From Chitinophaga sp. (GTDB lineage: Bacteria > Bacteroidota > Bacteroidia > Chitinophagales > Chitinophagaceae): 64,000 nt of DNA. The position numbers and the translations under genes were made by a program. This document shows, in pieces, positions 17,104 through 26,664 of the stretch. Within the stretch, counting starts at the first letter, position 1. Every line of letters starts with the position of its first letter. The stretch lies in the NCBI RefSeq assembly GCF_019236475.1, contig NZ_JAFAIX010000010.1, positions 124,001 through 188,000 on the forward strand, in the 5' to 3' direction. The notes below the pieces were generated by a model that ran no database searches, was not told where the DNA came from, and saw only the letters and a list, made by a program, of their open reading frames with translations.

Positions 17104-18000
17104 TTATATAAGGCTGGTAGTGGCAGCAATTTCCGCGTGAAGTGCATGGATCAAGCCATCGGCCAGACCAATTTTAGGAACAAAAATTTCGGCAGTATCG
17201 GCCCAGCGCATCACATTGATATAGATCTGTAATGCGGGTACAATCACATCTGCACGATCTTCCCGAAGATTATAGATATGTATGCGTTCTTCTACGCTGA
17301 AGCTGGCGAATTCCTTGTAATAATCCTTCAGTGTTTCGAGGGAGAGCGGTTTGCCTTCTTTGCGTTTGGAGAGGGAAAAAACCTTGTTGATATTACCACC
17401 GGATCCAATGGCTACCATAGGACCAATGCCGCGAAGGTTAGATTTAAGAAAATCTTTCAACTGTTGCCAGGTACTGTCTGGTACTTGGCTATGGAGTAAC
17501 CGAATGGTACCGATATTGAAAGATTCTTTGAATATGAGTTGTTTATTGCTAAACAGGGTGAGCTCGGTACTACCACCACCTACATCGATGTAGAGGTAAG
17601 ATTTGGTATTATCCAACTGTTCCGCTACATGGTTTTCGTAAATATAGGAAGCTTCTTCCTGGCCGCTGATGATCTTGATATCGATGCCTGTTTGGTTACG
17701 TACTTCCTGCAATAGCTCTGGGCCATTGATGGCATCGCGCATGGCAGAGGTAGCACATGCTTTCAGGTATTTTACCTCATAAACATCCAGCAGCAGTTTG
17801 TAGGCGCGGATGGTGTCCAGTAAGCAGACTGCTCTTTTTTCAGATATTTTTCCGGTATCAAATACATCAAAACCCAGACGCAGCGGTACTCTTACCAGGT
17901 TTACCTTGGTAAAATCCATTGCCCCTGTACGGTTGGGAGAGGCCTCTGAAATAAGGAGCCTCGCAGCATTTGATCCAATATCTATCGCAGCTAACTTCAT
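17104..18000 (-). CDS. Ppx/GppA family phosphatase
   Basis: A 298-residue protein of the ASKHA fold. [14 protein letters not shown] at the start is phosphate-1, and [14 protein letters not shown] (about 140-153) is phosphate-2; [10 protein letters not shown] is the adenosine-like loop. The short (~300-residue) form lacks the C-terminal HD domain of E. coli Ppx. The family hydrolyses polyphosphate or the pppGpp 5' phosphate. The neighbouring polyphosphate kinase gene, read in the same direction, favours polyphosphate turnover. A terminator separates the two, so they are separately transcribed, and TATTTTTG on the - strand (18022-18029) is a likely -7 element for this gene. Confidence 0.9.
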   Translation of the reverse strand: MKLAAIDIGSNAARLLISEASPNRTGAMDFTKVNLVRVPLRLGFDVFDTGKISEKRAVCLLDTIRAYKLLLDVYEVKYLKACATSAMRDAINGPELLQEVRNQTGIDIKIISGQEEASYIYENHVAEQLDNTKSYLYIDVGGGSTELTLFSNKQLIFKESFNIGTIRLLHSQVPDSTWQQLKDFLKSNLRGIGPMVAIGSGGNINKVFSLSKRKEGKPLSLETLKDYYKEFASFSVEERIHIYNLREDRADVIVPALQIYINVMRWADTAEIFVPKIGLADGLIHALHAEIAATTSLI

Positions 18001-18021
18001 CTGAACGCGTTAATTAAGACG

Positions 18022-18029
18022 CAAAAATA
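18022..18029 (-). promoter_or_regulatory. -7 element TATTTTTG for the Ppx/GppA gene
   Basis: An exact TAnnTTTG match on the - strand, 21 nt before the ATG and just downstream of the ppk terminator. No clear TTTG at -33. Confidence 0.5.
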
Positions 18030-18046
18030 ATTATTTTTCTCTTCCT

Positions 18047-18087
18047 CTAAAAAACAATACCAGCAATTGCTTACTGGTATTGTTTTT
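18047..18087 (-). terminator. Terminator overlapping the end of ppk
   Basis: aaaaacaataccag (18050-18063) pairs with ctggtattgttttt (18074-18087); on the - strand the stem ends in a T run. The last codons of ppk form one arm. Confidence 0.85.
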
Positions 18088-20218
18088 CTTGTAGATATTT
18101 TAGGATTTCTACCTGGGATCGGATTTTTTTATCGCCTTCTCGGTAGTATTCGTTTTTCTGTTCATTATCCAGTATACGTGCTTTTACATTTCCGCTGAGC
18201 TGGATTTTCATGATTTCATACAGCTCTTTTCGTATAGCCGGGTCCGTAATTGGCACAGCAGCTTCTACCCGATGATCGAGGTTGCGGATCATCCAGTCGC
18301 AAGAAGCAATGTATACTTTCTCCTGTCCGCCATGGTGGAAAATAAACACCCTGGCATGTTCCAGGTATTCGTCCACGATGCTGACAGCATGTATATTCTT
18401 CTTCCACTTTTTATTCTCCGTATAGGCGCAACAGATACCTCTGATCACCATTTTAATATCCACACCGGCTTTGGCGGCATCGTAGAGCTTAGCGATCAAC
18501 ACGGCGTCAGATAAGGAGTTCATCTTAATGATGATACTCGCTTTCTTTTTATTGCGGGCATTTTTGATTTCGCGGTCTATCAGTCGGAGGAACGTGTTGC
18601 GCATGTTCAGCGGACTAACCGGCAGCGTTTTACAGCCTTCCAATAATTTGATATCGTGTCGACCATTTTCCAGGTAGGCAAAGATCTTATTAATATCTGC
18701 CATGATAGCGCGGTTGGCGGTGAGTAAGCAGTGATCGCCGTATACGCGAGCGGTTCTTTCATTGAGGTTACCGGTGCTGACAAATCCGCATTGAATTGTT
18801 TTATTGCCAATACGTTTTTTAATCACGCATAACTTGGCGTGTATTTTCATATTGGGAATGCCCAGCAGTACTTTAACCCCTTCGTCTTCCAGACGTGCTT
18901 TCCAGTCGAGGTTGGCCGCTTCATCAAATCGAGCGCGGAGTTCCAAGATGACGGTTACATGCTTCCCATTGCGTGCGGCATTGATGAGGGCATTGACAAT
19001 TTTAGAATTCCTAGCTAGGCGATAAGCAGTCATCTTGATGCTGGAAACATTCGGATCGATAGCGGCTTCCCGCAAGAGATCTATGATGATATCAAATGAA
19101 TGATAAGGGAAATGCAGCATTACATCCTGTCTTTGCACGACGTGCATTACACTGCTAGCATTCAGGAAGAGGGGATGTGTAAAAGATTTGCGATGAGAAT
19201 GTGGTGGAAAGATGGTTTCCGGGAAGTCCATGAAATCCTTAAAGTTGTGGATACGAGCGCCGGGGATCAGGTTATCTTTTCCGGAGAGACCGAGGCGGCG
19301 GATCAGGTATTCCAACAAGAGGGGATCGATGTCCTTATCGTAGACGAAGCGTACTGGCTTACCTTTACGGCGGTCTTTCAATCCTTTCTCAATCTGATGA
19401 ATGATACTGTCGGCAATATCATTATCGATATCCAGTTCTGCATCGCGGGTTACCTTGATGATATGGGAACTGAATTTGTCGAAGCCGAAGTAAGAGAAGA
19501 TATTAGGGAGACAGAATCTCACGACATCTTCCAGCAAAATGATATCATGTTCGCCTGGTTTTGCCGGCAGGATGATAAACCTTGGTAGGACAGAAGGAAT
19601 TTCGATCAGGGCAAATTTCTGCCCGATGCTATTATCCTGTCGGGCAAGTACTACGGCCAGGTAAATGGATTTATCACGCAGAATAGGAAACTGTTGAATA
19701 CTTTCAATCATCAGGGGAATGATATTCGTTCTTACCTGTTCGTTGAAGTAGTTCAGTACAAATTTCTGTTGTTCTTTATTCAGTTGTTTTTCTGTGCGCA
19801 GGAAGATATTTTGTTCTTCCATTTCAACTGCGATCTCCTTCCAAATTCTGTCAAACTCCCTTTGTTGTTCCATTACGATAGTCTGAATGGAGTCAATAAT
19901 TTTTCCGGGGTTTTCTTCAAGGTGCATTTTGACAGCGGATTTTCCGAAGGAGAGCATGCGTTTCAGGGTAGCAACACGTACGCGGAAAAATTCATCCAGG
20001 TTGTTGGAGAATATTCCAAGAAAACGGATCCTTTCATAGATGGGGACCGTTTTATCTCCAGCTTCCTGTAGTACTCTTGCATTGAATGCCAGCCAACTGA
20101 CATCCCTTGCAATCATTTTCTTTTTCTCCGCAGGAGCCTTTTTGCGGGTAACTTTTTTTGGTATAACTGCTGTGGGCATTGTCATAATATCCAGGTTCTC
20201 ACTCTTCTGCAAACGCAT
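18071..20218 (-). CDS. ppk1: Polyphosphate kinase 1
   Basis: A 715-residue enzyme that makes inorganic polyphosphate from ATP at the membrane. The N-terminal domain begins with DVSWLAFNARVLQEAGDKTVP, the usual PPK1 opening. The PLD-like catalytic domains carry the phosphorylated His in NMKIHAKLCVIKKR, together with ELRARFDEAANLDW and FVSTGNLNERTARVYGDH, and the second His region near DHRVEAAVPI. The basic N-terminal tail before the core (KKVTRKKAPAEKKK) suggests that translation may start at one of the Met residues at 1, 12 or 14. Length is typical. A Ppx/GppA phosphatase gene follows on the same strand. Confidence 0.95.
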   Translation of the reverse strand: MRLQKSENLDIMTMPTAVIPKKVTRKKAPAEKKKMIARDVSWLAFNARVLQEAGDKTVPIYERIRFLGIFSNNLDEFFRVRVATLKRMLSFGKSAVKMHLEENPGKIIDSIQTIVMEQQREFDRIWKEIAVEMEEQNIFLRTEKQLNKEQQKFVLNYFNEQVRTNIIPLMIESIQQFPILRDKSIYLAVVLARQDNSIGQKFALIEIPSVLPRFIILPAKPGEHDIILLEDVVRFCLPNIFSYFGFDKFSSHIIKVTRDAELDIDNDIADSIIHQIEKGLKDRRKGKPVRFVYDKDIDPLLLEYLIRRLGLSGKDNLIPGARIHNFKDFMDFPETIFPPHSHRKSFTHPLFLNASSVMHVVQRQDVMLHFPYHSFDIIIDLLREAAIDPNVSSIKMTAYRLARNSKIVNALINAARNGKHVTVILELRARFDEAANLDWKARLEDEGVKVLLGIPNMKIHAKLCVIKKRIGNKTIQCGFVSTGNLNERTARVYGDHCLLTANRAIMADINKIFAYLENGRHDIKLLEGCKTLPVSPLNMRNTFLRLIDREIKNARNKKKASIIIKMNSLSDAVLIAKLYDAAKAGVDIKMVIRGICCAYTENKKWKKNIHAVSIVDEYLEHARVFIFHHGGQEKVYIASCDWMIRNLDHRVEAAVPITDPAIRKELYEIMKIQLSGNVKARILDNEQKNEYYREGDKKIRSQVEILKYLQEKQYQ

Positions 20219-20464
20219 ACGGACTTTTTTACATTCAAAAATTCACAAATAGATGTGCGATGTTACGGTTTTAGATCTAATGTAGGCATTAAATTAAAGT
20301 TAATGAAAACCGTTGAGATAAAATCAATATTCCTATTGTTGTTTAGGATTGATTCGCTAAGTTATAGCAGTAGATGATCAGCAAGAAATGGAATAGTGAA
20401 ATACCATGGAAACTTATCCAAGAAGCAAAAGGAGCAACCTGGTGACAGTCGATAATAAGATAAA

Positions 20465-21496
20465 TTATTTGCTGGTAGGAATGATGCCAGGTTTTTGATG
20501 GCGGTTTTTATTGTAGATCGGAAGAGCGATAAGGCTCACAAAGCCCAGTACTATTACCAGGATCGTTTGCACTACCCAGATGATCCAGCCAAAGGCGAAT
20601 CCGATGACTTTATTGATACCGTAGAGTTCCAGTGTTTTCTGTACCAGTGTTTGGTAGGCGCCGATACCGCCGGGGGTAACGATCATGCCTATACTACCGA
20701 TCACCAGTACTGCCAATGCAGCGGGGATACCGAGGTGCGTGGTTTCAGACAGGCAGTAGAATCCGATATACACCTGAGAGAGGTAGCAACACCAGATGAG
20801 GATTGATTGGAAGATGAACGCCCATTTGTTTTCCATTTTGCCGATGGAGAGAATGCCTTCCATCACCCCACGGGCCAGGCTTTTAATGGTAACAGCAGCT
20901 TTAGATCGGGCGAATTTTTTCAGCAGCCAGATAGTGATACCTATTGCAGCGGCAAGTATCAGCAGTAATACGAGTAATTGTACAAAATTGGCGTTCGCTA
21001 TTTTGTTGCCGATAGGGGTGAGAATATCGCGGTTTACATAGCTACCGAGTACTTCTACTTGCGTGAGTACGGTCAGGGCCATGAGTAAGATGAGGCAGAG
21101 CATATCTACTGCTCTTTCGGCGATCATCGTACCAACGAGTTTATCAGCAGGGATTTTTTCGTATTGGGCTAGGATACCACAGCGGGTAACTTCGCCGAGT
21201 CGAGGAACGGCAAGATTAGCGAGATAGCCTACCATCACCGCAAAAAGGGTATTGAGGGTAGTGGGTTGGTGACCCAGTGGTTTCATGAGTAATTTCCATC
21301 TGGTAGCGCGGAACCAGTGGCTGGCAATACCGAGTATGACTGCGGGGATTACCAGCCAGTAGTTTGCGCGATGGAATGCCTGATTCATCTGATCCCATTC
21401 TTCGGGTGTCAGGTCTTTGGTAACTAACCAGATGAGGAGTACACCTATGCCGAAAAAACAGATAAACTTAATGAGGTTCTTAAGTGCTTTAGGCAT
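20465..21496 (-). CDS. UPF0104/lysylphosphatidylglycerol synthase-like membrane protein
   Basis: A 343-residue integral membrane protein with about 8 hydrophobic helices and no soluble synthetase domain. The segments FRATRWKLLMKPLG, 'GYLANLAVPRLGEVTRCGIL' and the C-terminal 'TPGGIGAYQTLVQKTLELYG' are signatures of the UPF0104 (LPG synthase transmembrane region) family. Such proteins act as lipid flippases or in glycolipid/polyprenol transport; the exact substrate is unknown. The start codon lies 50 nt after the panD stop, so it is probably co-transcribed with panD. About 246 bp without a feature separate it from ppk. Confidence 0.87.
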   Translation of the reverse strand: MPKALKNLIKFICFFGIGVLLIWLVTKDLTPEEWDQMNQAFHRANYWLVIPAVILGIASHWFRATRWKLLMKPLGHQPTTLNTLFAVMVGYLANLAVPRLGEVTRCGILAQYEKIPADKLVGTMIAERAVDMLCLILLMALTVLTQVEVLGSYVNRDILTPIGNKIANANFVQLLVLLLILAAAIGITIWLLKKFARSKAAVTIKSLARGVMEGILSIGKMENKWAFIFQSILIWCCYLSQVYIGFYCLSETTHLGIPAALAVLVIGSIGMIVTPGGIGAYQTLVQKTLELYGINKVIGFAFGWIIWVVQTILVIVLGFVSLIALPIYNKNRHQKPGIIPTSK

Positions 21497-21546
21497 ATTG
21501 GCGATAGTTTAGGGTGTTACAATTGGTTAGAGACCGGTCAGGGCGA

Positions 21547-21891
21547 TTATAATTTGTTGCCTTCTTTAGGGAAGACGGCTATTGGCGTATATTTTTTAGC
21601 TTCTTCGAAGTCCATGGTAGCATAGGAAATAATGATTACTATATCACCAGGGGCAACGAGGCGGGCAGCAGGGCCGTTCATACAGATAACGCCAGAGCCG
21701 CGTTTGCCTTTAATAACATAAGTTTCCAGTCTTTCGCCGTTATTTACATTGAGGACTTGTACTTTTTCGTATTCAATGAGACCCGCTGCATCCATCAGAT
21801 CTTCATCGATGGTAATGCTACCTACGTACTGGAGGTTGGCTTCTGTCACGACCGCGCGGTGGATCTTACACTTTAATATTTCTATTTGCAT
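21547..21891 (-). CDS. panD: Aspartate 1-decarboxylase PanD
   Basis: A 114-residue pyruvoyl enzyme making beta-alanine for pantothenate. The proenzyme self-cleaves between Gly24 and Ser25, seen here in [17 protein letters not shown]; Lys9 and the downstream [11 protein letters not shown] and MNGPAARL motifs are conserved. Length is typical. It has a good promoter of its own, and is placed with panC (upstream) to supply both substrates of pantothenate formation. Confidence 0.96.
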   Translation of the reverse strand: MQIEILKCKIHRAVVTEANLQYVGSITIDEDLMDAAGLIEYEKVQVLNVNNGERLETYVIKGKRGSGVICMNGPAARLVAPGDIVIIISYATMDFEEAKKYTPIAVFPKEGNKL

Positions 21892-21925
21892 AATTCAATC
21901 GACTCCCTGTGAGGAGGAGTGTCTG

Positions 21926-21957
21926 CAAAGCTATGTAAAATAATGTTTCGACCCAAA
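21926..21957 (-). promoter_or_regulatory. panD promoter (TTTG-N20-TAGCTTTG)
   Basis: On the - strand, TTTG (21954-21957) and TAGCTTTG (21926-21933) are separated by 20 nt, an almost ideal Bacteroidota primary sigma-factor promoter. The expected start is about 25 nt before the panD ATG. Confidence 0.8.
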
Positions 21958-21973
21958 GCCGAAGTGATTCAAA

Positions 21974-22112
21974 CAAAGACGCATAAGCAGCAAAGGGGCA
22001 ATGGATTATGTTTGAAGGAATGTTAAGATATTATTTACGAAAATAATTTAACAATTCTTTGGACATATATAGTATAAAACTATTGCGTCTTTACGTTTCC
22101 TTTGCGTCTTTG
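21974..22112. repeat. Nested palindromic element between panC and panD
   Basis: Outer arms caaagacgca (21974-21983) and tgcgtctttg (22103-22112) are exact inverted repeats, with a further tgcgtcttt copy at 22084-22092. Inside is an AT-rich hairpin: gaatgttaa-gat-attattt (22018-22036) facing aaataat-ttaacaattc (22041-22057) with loop acga. There is no reading frame. It might be a miniature mobile element, an intergenic repeat of the AAAGACGCAAAG type, or panC's 3' processing signal. Confidence 0.5.
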
Positions 22113-22122
22113 TGTGAGAGGT

Positions 22123-22989
22123 TTACAGTTTGCCTTTAAGGATCATATTATCGATGAGGCGCACGCCGTCTAGCCAAGCAGCGATGGCAGCCACAACAAC
22201 GGTATGGTCATCGGCAGGTTGATCGAGTGAGTGGAGCATATCGTCTTTGAGGGCGAGGATGTCCACGTATTCCGGTTCGAATCCAAGTTCTTTGAGTTGA
22301 TCTATGGCTTCATGGGCTGATTCCATGAACAAGAGATCTTTACCGAAGTTATTTTTCAGTGTTGTCAATGCCTGATAGATGGCTACTGCTGTCTTGCGGG
22401 CAGCGGGAGAGAGGCGGACATTTCGGCTACTCATAGCGAGGCCGTCGGGCTCTCTTTCCGTTGGACATACAACTAATTCTGTGGAAGATCCAATGATTTT
22501 GAGTAACTTACTGACGATAAGACACTGTTGGAGGTCTTTCTGGCCCATAAAGAGTTTATTGGGTTGAACGATATCCAGCAATTTATGTACAATGCGGCCG
22601 ACGCCCTGGAAGTGTCCTGGGCGGAATTTCCCCTCCAGAATGGATTCCAGGTCGCCAAAATCATAGTGGATACCGTCAGAAAGCCCTTCAGGATACATTT
22701 CATCTACGGATGGAAGGAAAACAATATCCGTTGATACATCATTTAATTTTTTAATATCGGCTTCAATTGTTATGGGATATTTTTCAAAATCTTTCGGGTC
22801 ATTGAATTGAGTTGGGTTGACGAAGATGCTACAAACTACCACATCGGTATTTTTTTTTGCGGCCTGAATAAGTGACAGGTGCCCGCTATGCAGGGCGCCC
22901 ATAGTAGGCACAAAACCAATTGTTTTGCCACTTTTTCTTACCAGGTCCAGGTGCTTCTTCAGGTCAATACCACGCTTAAATTGATACAT
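22123..22989 (-). CDS. panC: Pantothenate synthetase PanC
   Basis: A 288-residue ATP-dependent ligase joining pantoate and beta-alanine. The nucleotidyl-transferase motif FVPTMGALHSGHLSLI spans residues 26-41; KDLQQCLIV and AMSSRNVRLS (the KMSKS-like loop) follow. FRPGHFQGVGRIVHKL is the conserved pantoate-binding stretch. Length is typical. It is divergent from the GT5-only gene at 23100 with 110 bp between starts. Confidence 0.96.
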   Translation of the reverse strand: MYQFKRGIDLKKHLDLVRKSGKTIGFVPTMGALHSGHLSLIQAAKKNTDVVVCSIFVNPTQFNDPKDFEKYPITIEADIKKLNDVSTDIVFLPSVDEMYPEGLSDGIHYDFGDLESILEGKFRPGHFQGVGRIVHKLLDIVQPNKLFMGQKDLQQCLIVSKLLKIIGSSTELVVCPTEREPDGLAMSSRNVRLSPAARKTAVAIYQALTTLKNNFGKDLLFMESAHEAIDQLKELGFEPEYVDILALKDDMLHSLDQPADDHTVVVAAIAAWLDGVRLIDNMILKGKL

Positions 22990-23050
22990 AAAACATTGTT
23001 AAAAAGGATGTTAAAACTGACAGATTGGCCAATATTCCGTAAAAAATCCG

Positions 23051-23058
23051 TAATTTTG
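23051..23058 (+). promoter_or_regulatory. -7 element TAATTTTG for the GT5-like gene
   Basis: An exact TAnnTTTG match 41 nt before the ATG at 23100; TTG at 23025-23027 is a few nt too far for an ideal -33. Confidence 0.5.
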
Positions 23059-23099
23059 CAAGCCAAATTAAAAATTACTGCATTAATAATCAGCGTTAA

Positions 23100-23918
23100 A
23101 TGTCCACAAAGAAAAGAATTCTTTTTATTGCCCAAGAGATGTCGCCTTACCTGGAATTGAGTGATTACGCGGCGATGGTCAATAAAATGGCAATTAAGTC
23201 CAATGAGGCCGGACTGGAAGTGAGAGTGATCATGCCGAGATTTGGAATTATTAATGAGAGAAGACACCGTTTGCACGAAGTGGTAAGGTTGTCTGGTATT
23301 AACATCGTGATTGACGGGGATGATTATCCGTTGATCATTAAGGTAGCATCGCTTCCTAATGCCCGACTGCAGGTCTACTTCCTGGATAACGAGGACTATT
23401 TCAAGCGTAAGACAGTATTTGCTGACGAGAATGAACAATTCTTTGATGATAATGCTGCCCGTGCTGTATTCTTCTGTAAGGGAGCTTTAGAAACGGTGAA
23501 GAAATTCGGATGGCCTCCGGACATCATTCACTGTAGTGGTTGGATGACCTCCCTGATACCAATGTATCTGAAAACTGCCTATAAGAAAGAACCGGTTTTT
23601 GCCAACAGCAAAATCGTTTACTCCATGCTTCCTAATACCTTCAAAGAAAAACTGGGAACAACTTTTGTAAAGAAAGCTACCATCAGTAACCAGATCAAAG
23701 AGAAAGATATGGAACTGTTCAAGGAAGGAACCAATTCCGCATTGAACAGAGGCGCTGCCAAATATGCAGATGCCGTGGTACTTGCAGCCGACAAACTGGA
23801 GAAAAAAGTGGTGGATGAGGTGAAGGCTGAAAAAGGCAAGATCATACTGCCTTTCAAGAAAGAAAATGAAGATCTGGGTGATTACCTGCAGCTATATAAC
23901 CAGTTACTGGGTAAATAG
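23100..23918 (+). CDS. Glycogen/starch synthase-like protein, GT5 N-terminal domain only
   Basis: A 272-residue protein matching the N-terminal Rossmann half of GT5 glycogen synthases: 'KKRILFIAQEMSPYLELSDYA' opens it, followed by 'GLEVRVIMPRFGIINERRHRLHEVV', 'VYFLDNEDYFKR' and 'DIIHCSGWMTSLIPMYLKT'. The ADP-glucose-binding C-terminal half of a ~470-residue GlgA is missing, and the usual KxGGL loop reads ELSDYA. Catalysis as a normal glycogen synthase is therefore doubtful. In Bacteroidota, this short form is conserved beside panC and a DUF4270 gene (from memory of the phylum), which suggests a role of its own rather than recent decay. Confidence 0.8.
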   Translation: MSTKKRILFIAQEMSPYLELSDYAAMVNKMAIKSNEAGLEVRVIMPRFGIINERRHRLHEVVRLSGINIVIDGDDYPLIIKVASLPNARLQVYFLDNEDYFKRKTVFADENEQFFDDNAARAVFFCKGALETVKKFGWPPDIIHCSGWMTSLIPMYLKTAYKKEPVFANSKIVYSMLPNTFKEKLGTTFVKKATISNQIKEKDMELFKEGTNSALNRGAAKYADAVVLAADKLEKKVVDEVKAEKGKIILPFKKENEDLGDYLQLYNQLLGK

Positions 23919-23970
23919 CTTTGATGAAACGAATGTTCGGCAACTCAACTACTCATAAACACCATAACGC

Positions 23971-25326
23971 GTGAAGATTAAACTCAGGAACCTAAGCTAC
24001 GTAGCTGCCATTGTCTCTGTATTATACGCATCCTCCGGTTGTAATCAGGCGACCCTCCTCGGTACAAACCTGATCCCTCCAGGGGATCTGGTAAACAGCC
24101 AGGATTCAATAGTTTCCAATATTATTACCAGGAACGTATCAAAATACGATTCAACTATAATCAACAACTTTAATAGCTATACGCATATTCTCGGCTCCAT
24201 CACTGCAGATCCGGTATTTGGGAAAACCCATGCCTTCTTATTCATGCAGGTAGGGTTGCCTCAAAGTGCTTTTACTTTCCAAGGTACTAACCAAACACTG
24301 GACTCCGTAGTGCTCTCCCTGAGCTATTCTGGCTATACCGGGGATTCTACCACTCCGCAAACATTCAATGTTTACCGGATGAATGAACCAGGTTTCAAAA
24401 TTGATTCCAATTATGCCTACAATAAAGTGTTGGGGTATAATCCAGGAGAATTGTTGGGTACTGCTACCGTTACACCGCTTTCTGCACGCGACTCTGTGAA
24501 CGTGTTGGGAACGATGGAAGCGGCACAGATCCGTATTAAACTGAGCAGCGCTTTTGGTAACTTATTGCTGCAACAGAAGTCGGACGGCGCTTTTGCTACA
24601 GATTCCTCTTTCCGCGATTTCCTGAAAGGGTTTGCCATCATTCCGGATACCATGGCAGCGAACCACAAGAATATGCTGTATGTGAACATGAACAGTGTAA
24701 ATACCAAACTGACCGTGTTCTATAAAGCCAATGGAAAAGACTCTACCATGCGTACCGCATTTGGCTTTAGCGGCTCTACCAGCGGCCATGCGACTACTTT
24801 CCTTCGTAATTATAACGGCTCTGAAGCAGGCAATTATATTAACACGAATAATCCTAAAGGCGACAGTATCCTGTTCTTGCAGGCGGCTCCTGGCTTGTTC
24901 ACGAAAGTGACCATCCCTAATCTGGAGAATTTCCCGAATGTAATTATCAACTCTGCTGAACTGATTATCACGCAGATAACTGTGGGAGAAAGTGATAAAA
25001 ATAATATTTTTATTGAGCCATCTAGCTTAACTTTGCGCCAGTATACAAACGGCGATTCCACCAAGGTCCCGATTGATGCAGGAAGTACAACTTTTTATAC
25101 CGCACCTAAGCAGATTGTCACCAACTTTGGAGGTGTAATGGTTGCACAATACAAATTTAGCCTGAACCACTACATGGCTCAGTTGATCAAAAAGAATGAA
25201 ACTAACAACGGATTCAAACTGGAGGGCTTCTCCTCATTGATGATGGATGTTCCCCGCGTGAAAGCTGGCGGTGGCAATCATTCTCAGTACAGTCTGAAAC
25301 TGCGAGTTATTTATACCAAACCATAA
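23971..25326 (+). CDS. DUF4270 lipoprotein
   Basis: A 451-residue protein with a GTG start. The N-terminus is a lipoprotein signal (LSYVAAIVSVLYASSGCNQ, with lipid-modified Cys at about 24). The rest is beta-rich: 'LGTNLIPPGDLVNSQDSIVSNIIT', a 'LGSITADPVFGKTHAFLFMQ' segment and a C-terminal 'YSLKLRVIYTKP' strand are typical of DUF4270, a family of Bacteroidota outer-membrane or periplasmic lipoproteins of unknown function. It follows the GT5-like gene by 52 nt and precedes metK by 21 nt, so the three may share a transcript. Confidence 0.85.
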   Translation: MKIKLRNLSYVAAIVSVLYASSGCNQATLLGTNLIPPGDLVNSQDSIVSNIITRNVSKYDSTIINNFNSYTHILGSITADPVFGKTHAFLFMQVGLPQSAFTFQGTNQTLDSVVLSLSYSGYTGDSTTPQTFNVYRMNEPGFKIDSNYAYNKVLGYNPGELLGTATVTPLSARDSVNVLGTMEAAQIRIKLSSAFGNLLLQQKSDGAFATDSSFRDFLKGFAIIPDTMAANHKNMLYVNMNSVNTKLTVFYKANGKDSTMRTAFGFSGSTSGHATTFLRNYNGSEAGNYINTNNPKGDSILFLQAAPGLFTKVTIPNLENFPNVIINSAELIITQITVGESDKNNIFIEPSSLTLRQYTNGDSTKVPIDAGSTTFYTAPKQIVTNFGGVMVAQYKFSLNHYMAQLIKKNETNNGFKLEGFSSLMMDVPRVKAGGGNHSQYSLKLRVIYTKP

Positions 25327-25347
25327 AACTGCTAATCCAAGTTTTTT

Positions 25348-26604
25348 ATGCCTTATTTATTTACATCTGAATCCGTTTCAGAAGGCCACCCAGACAAAGT
25401 TGCAGATCAGATTTCTGATGCGTTGATTGATAACTTCCTCGCATACGATGCCAAATCTAAAGTTGCTTGTGAAACACTGGTAACTACAGGTCAGGTTGTG
25501 CTGGCGGGTGAAGTGAAATCCGAAGCTTATCTCGATGTACAGGACATTGCCCGTGAAGTAATCCGTAAAATTGGTTACACTAAGAGCGAATACATGTTCG
25601 AAGCTAATTCATGTGGTATCCTCTCCGCTATCCATGAACAATCTCCTGATATCAACCAGGGTGTTGACCGTAAATCTCCTGAAGAACAAGGTGCAGGCGA
25701 CCAAGGTATGATGTTCGGTTACGCTTCTCGCGAAACTGAAAACTACATGCCACTGGCACTGGATCTGGCACACAAACTGCTGCTGGAACTGGCTGAACTG
25801 CGCCGTGAAAATAAAGAAATCAAGTATCTGCGCCCGGATGCAAAATCCCAGGTGACTATCGAATACTCTGATGATAATAAACCAGTTCGTATCGATACTA
25901 TCGTGATCTCTACACAGCACGATGATTTCGACCAAGACGAGGCTATGCTGGCGAAAATCAAAGCGGATATGATCAATATCCTGATTCCTCGCGTGAAAGC
26001 AAAACTGAAACCAGAACTGCAACATCTGTTCGATGGTTATGATATCCAACACCACATCAACCCAACCGGTAAATTTGTTATCGGCGGTCCTCACGGTGAT
26101 ACCGGCCTGACTGGCCGTAAAATCATCGTTGATACTTACGGTGGTAAAGGTGCTCACGGTGGTGGTGCTTTCTCTGGTAAAGATCCTTCCAAAGTAGACC
26201 GTTCTGCTGCTTACGCTACCCGTCACATCGCTAAAAACCTGGTTGCTGCCGGTGTTTGCGATGAGGTACTGGTACAGGTTTCTTACGCTATCGGTGTAGC
26301 TAAACCTTGCGGTATTTACGTGAATACTTACAATACTTCCAAAGTAAACCTGACTGATGGCGAAATCGCGAAGAAAGTGGAAGAAATCTTCGACCTGCGT
26401 CCGTACGCTATCGAACAACGTCTGAAACTGCGTAACCCAATCTATAGCGAAACTGCTGCTTATGGTCACATGGGCCGCGAACCTAAAGTGGTTACTAAAG
26501 TATTCAACAAAGGAAAGAAAAACGAAAAATCAGTGGAAGTAGAACTCTTCACCTGGGAAAAACTGGACTACGTTGATAAAGTGAAAGCAGCTTTTAATCT
26601 GTAA
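25348..26604 (+). CDS. metK: S-adenosylmethionine synthase
   Basis: A 418-residue enzyme forming SAM from methionine and ATP. Signature motifs are '[20 protein letters not shown]' at 8-27, the P-loop-like [19 protein letters not shown], and the active-site [12 protein letters not shown]. Length is slightly longer than E. coli MetK (384), as usual in Bacteroidota. No SAM riboswitch fits in the 21-nt gap upstream. Codon use is strongly biased to GGT/CTG/AAA, as expected for a highly expressed gene. A strong terminator follows. Confidence 0.97.
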   Translation: MPYLFTSESVSEGHPDKVADQISDALIDNFLAYDAKSKVACETLVTTGQVVLAGEVKSEAYLDVQDIAREVIRKIGYTKSEYMFEANSCGILSAIHEQSPDINQGVDRKSPEEQGAGDQGMMFGYASRETENYMPLALDLAHKLLLELAELRRENKEIKYLRPDAKSQVTIEYSDDNKPVRIDTIVISTQHDDFDQDEAMLAKIKADMINILIPRVKAKLKPELQHLFDGYDIQHHINPTGKFVIGGPHGDTGLTGRKIIVDTYGGKGAHGGGAFSGKDPSKVDRSAAYATRHIAKNLVAAGVCDEVLVQVSYAIGVAKPCGIYVNTYNTSKVNLTDGEIAKKVEEIFDLRPYAIEQRLKLRNPIYSETAAYGHMGREPKVVTKVFNKGKKNEKSVEVELFTWEKLDYVDKVKAAFNL

Positions 26605-26626
26605 GCTTGCCCATCTTAAAAATAAT

Positions 26627-26660
26627 AAGCGGCTGTTTCATCATGAAACAGCCGCTTTCT
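26627..26660. terminator. Bidirectional terminator after metK
   Basis: A perfect 14-bp stem, aagcggctgtttca (26627-26640) and tgaaacagccgctt (26644-26657), loop tca, T-rich end. Convergent with the membrane protein gene ending at 26665. Confidence 0.93.
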
Positions 26661-26664
26661 TTTA

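Noticed and set aside
17043..17147. N-terminal extension of PanB to the ATG at 17147
   Set aside because: It adds 35 residues absent from the family and overlaps the phosphatase gene; the ATG at 17042 gives the normal start and length.
25609..26469. A 286-codon frame on the - strand
   Set aside because: Antisense to metK, arising from its strong codon bias.
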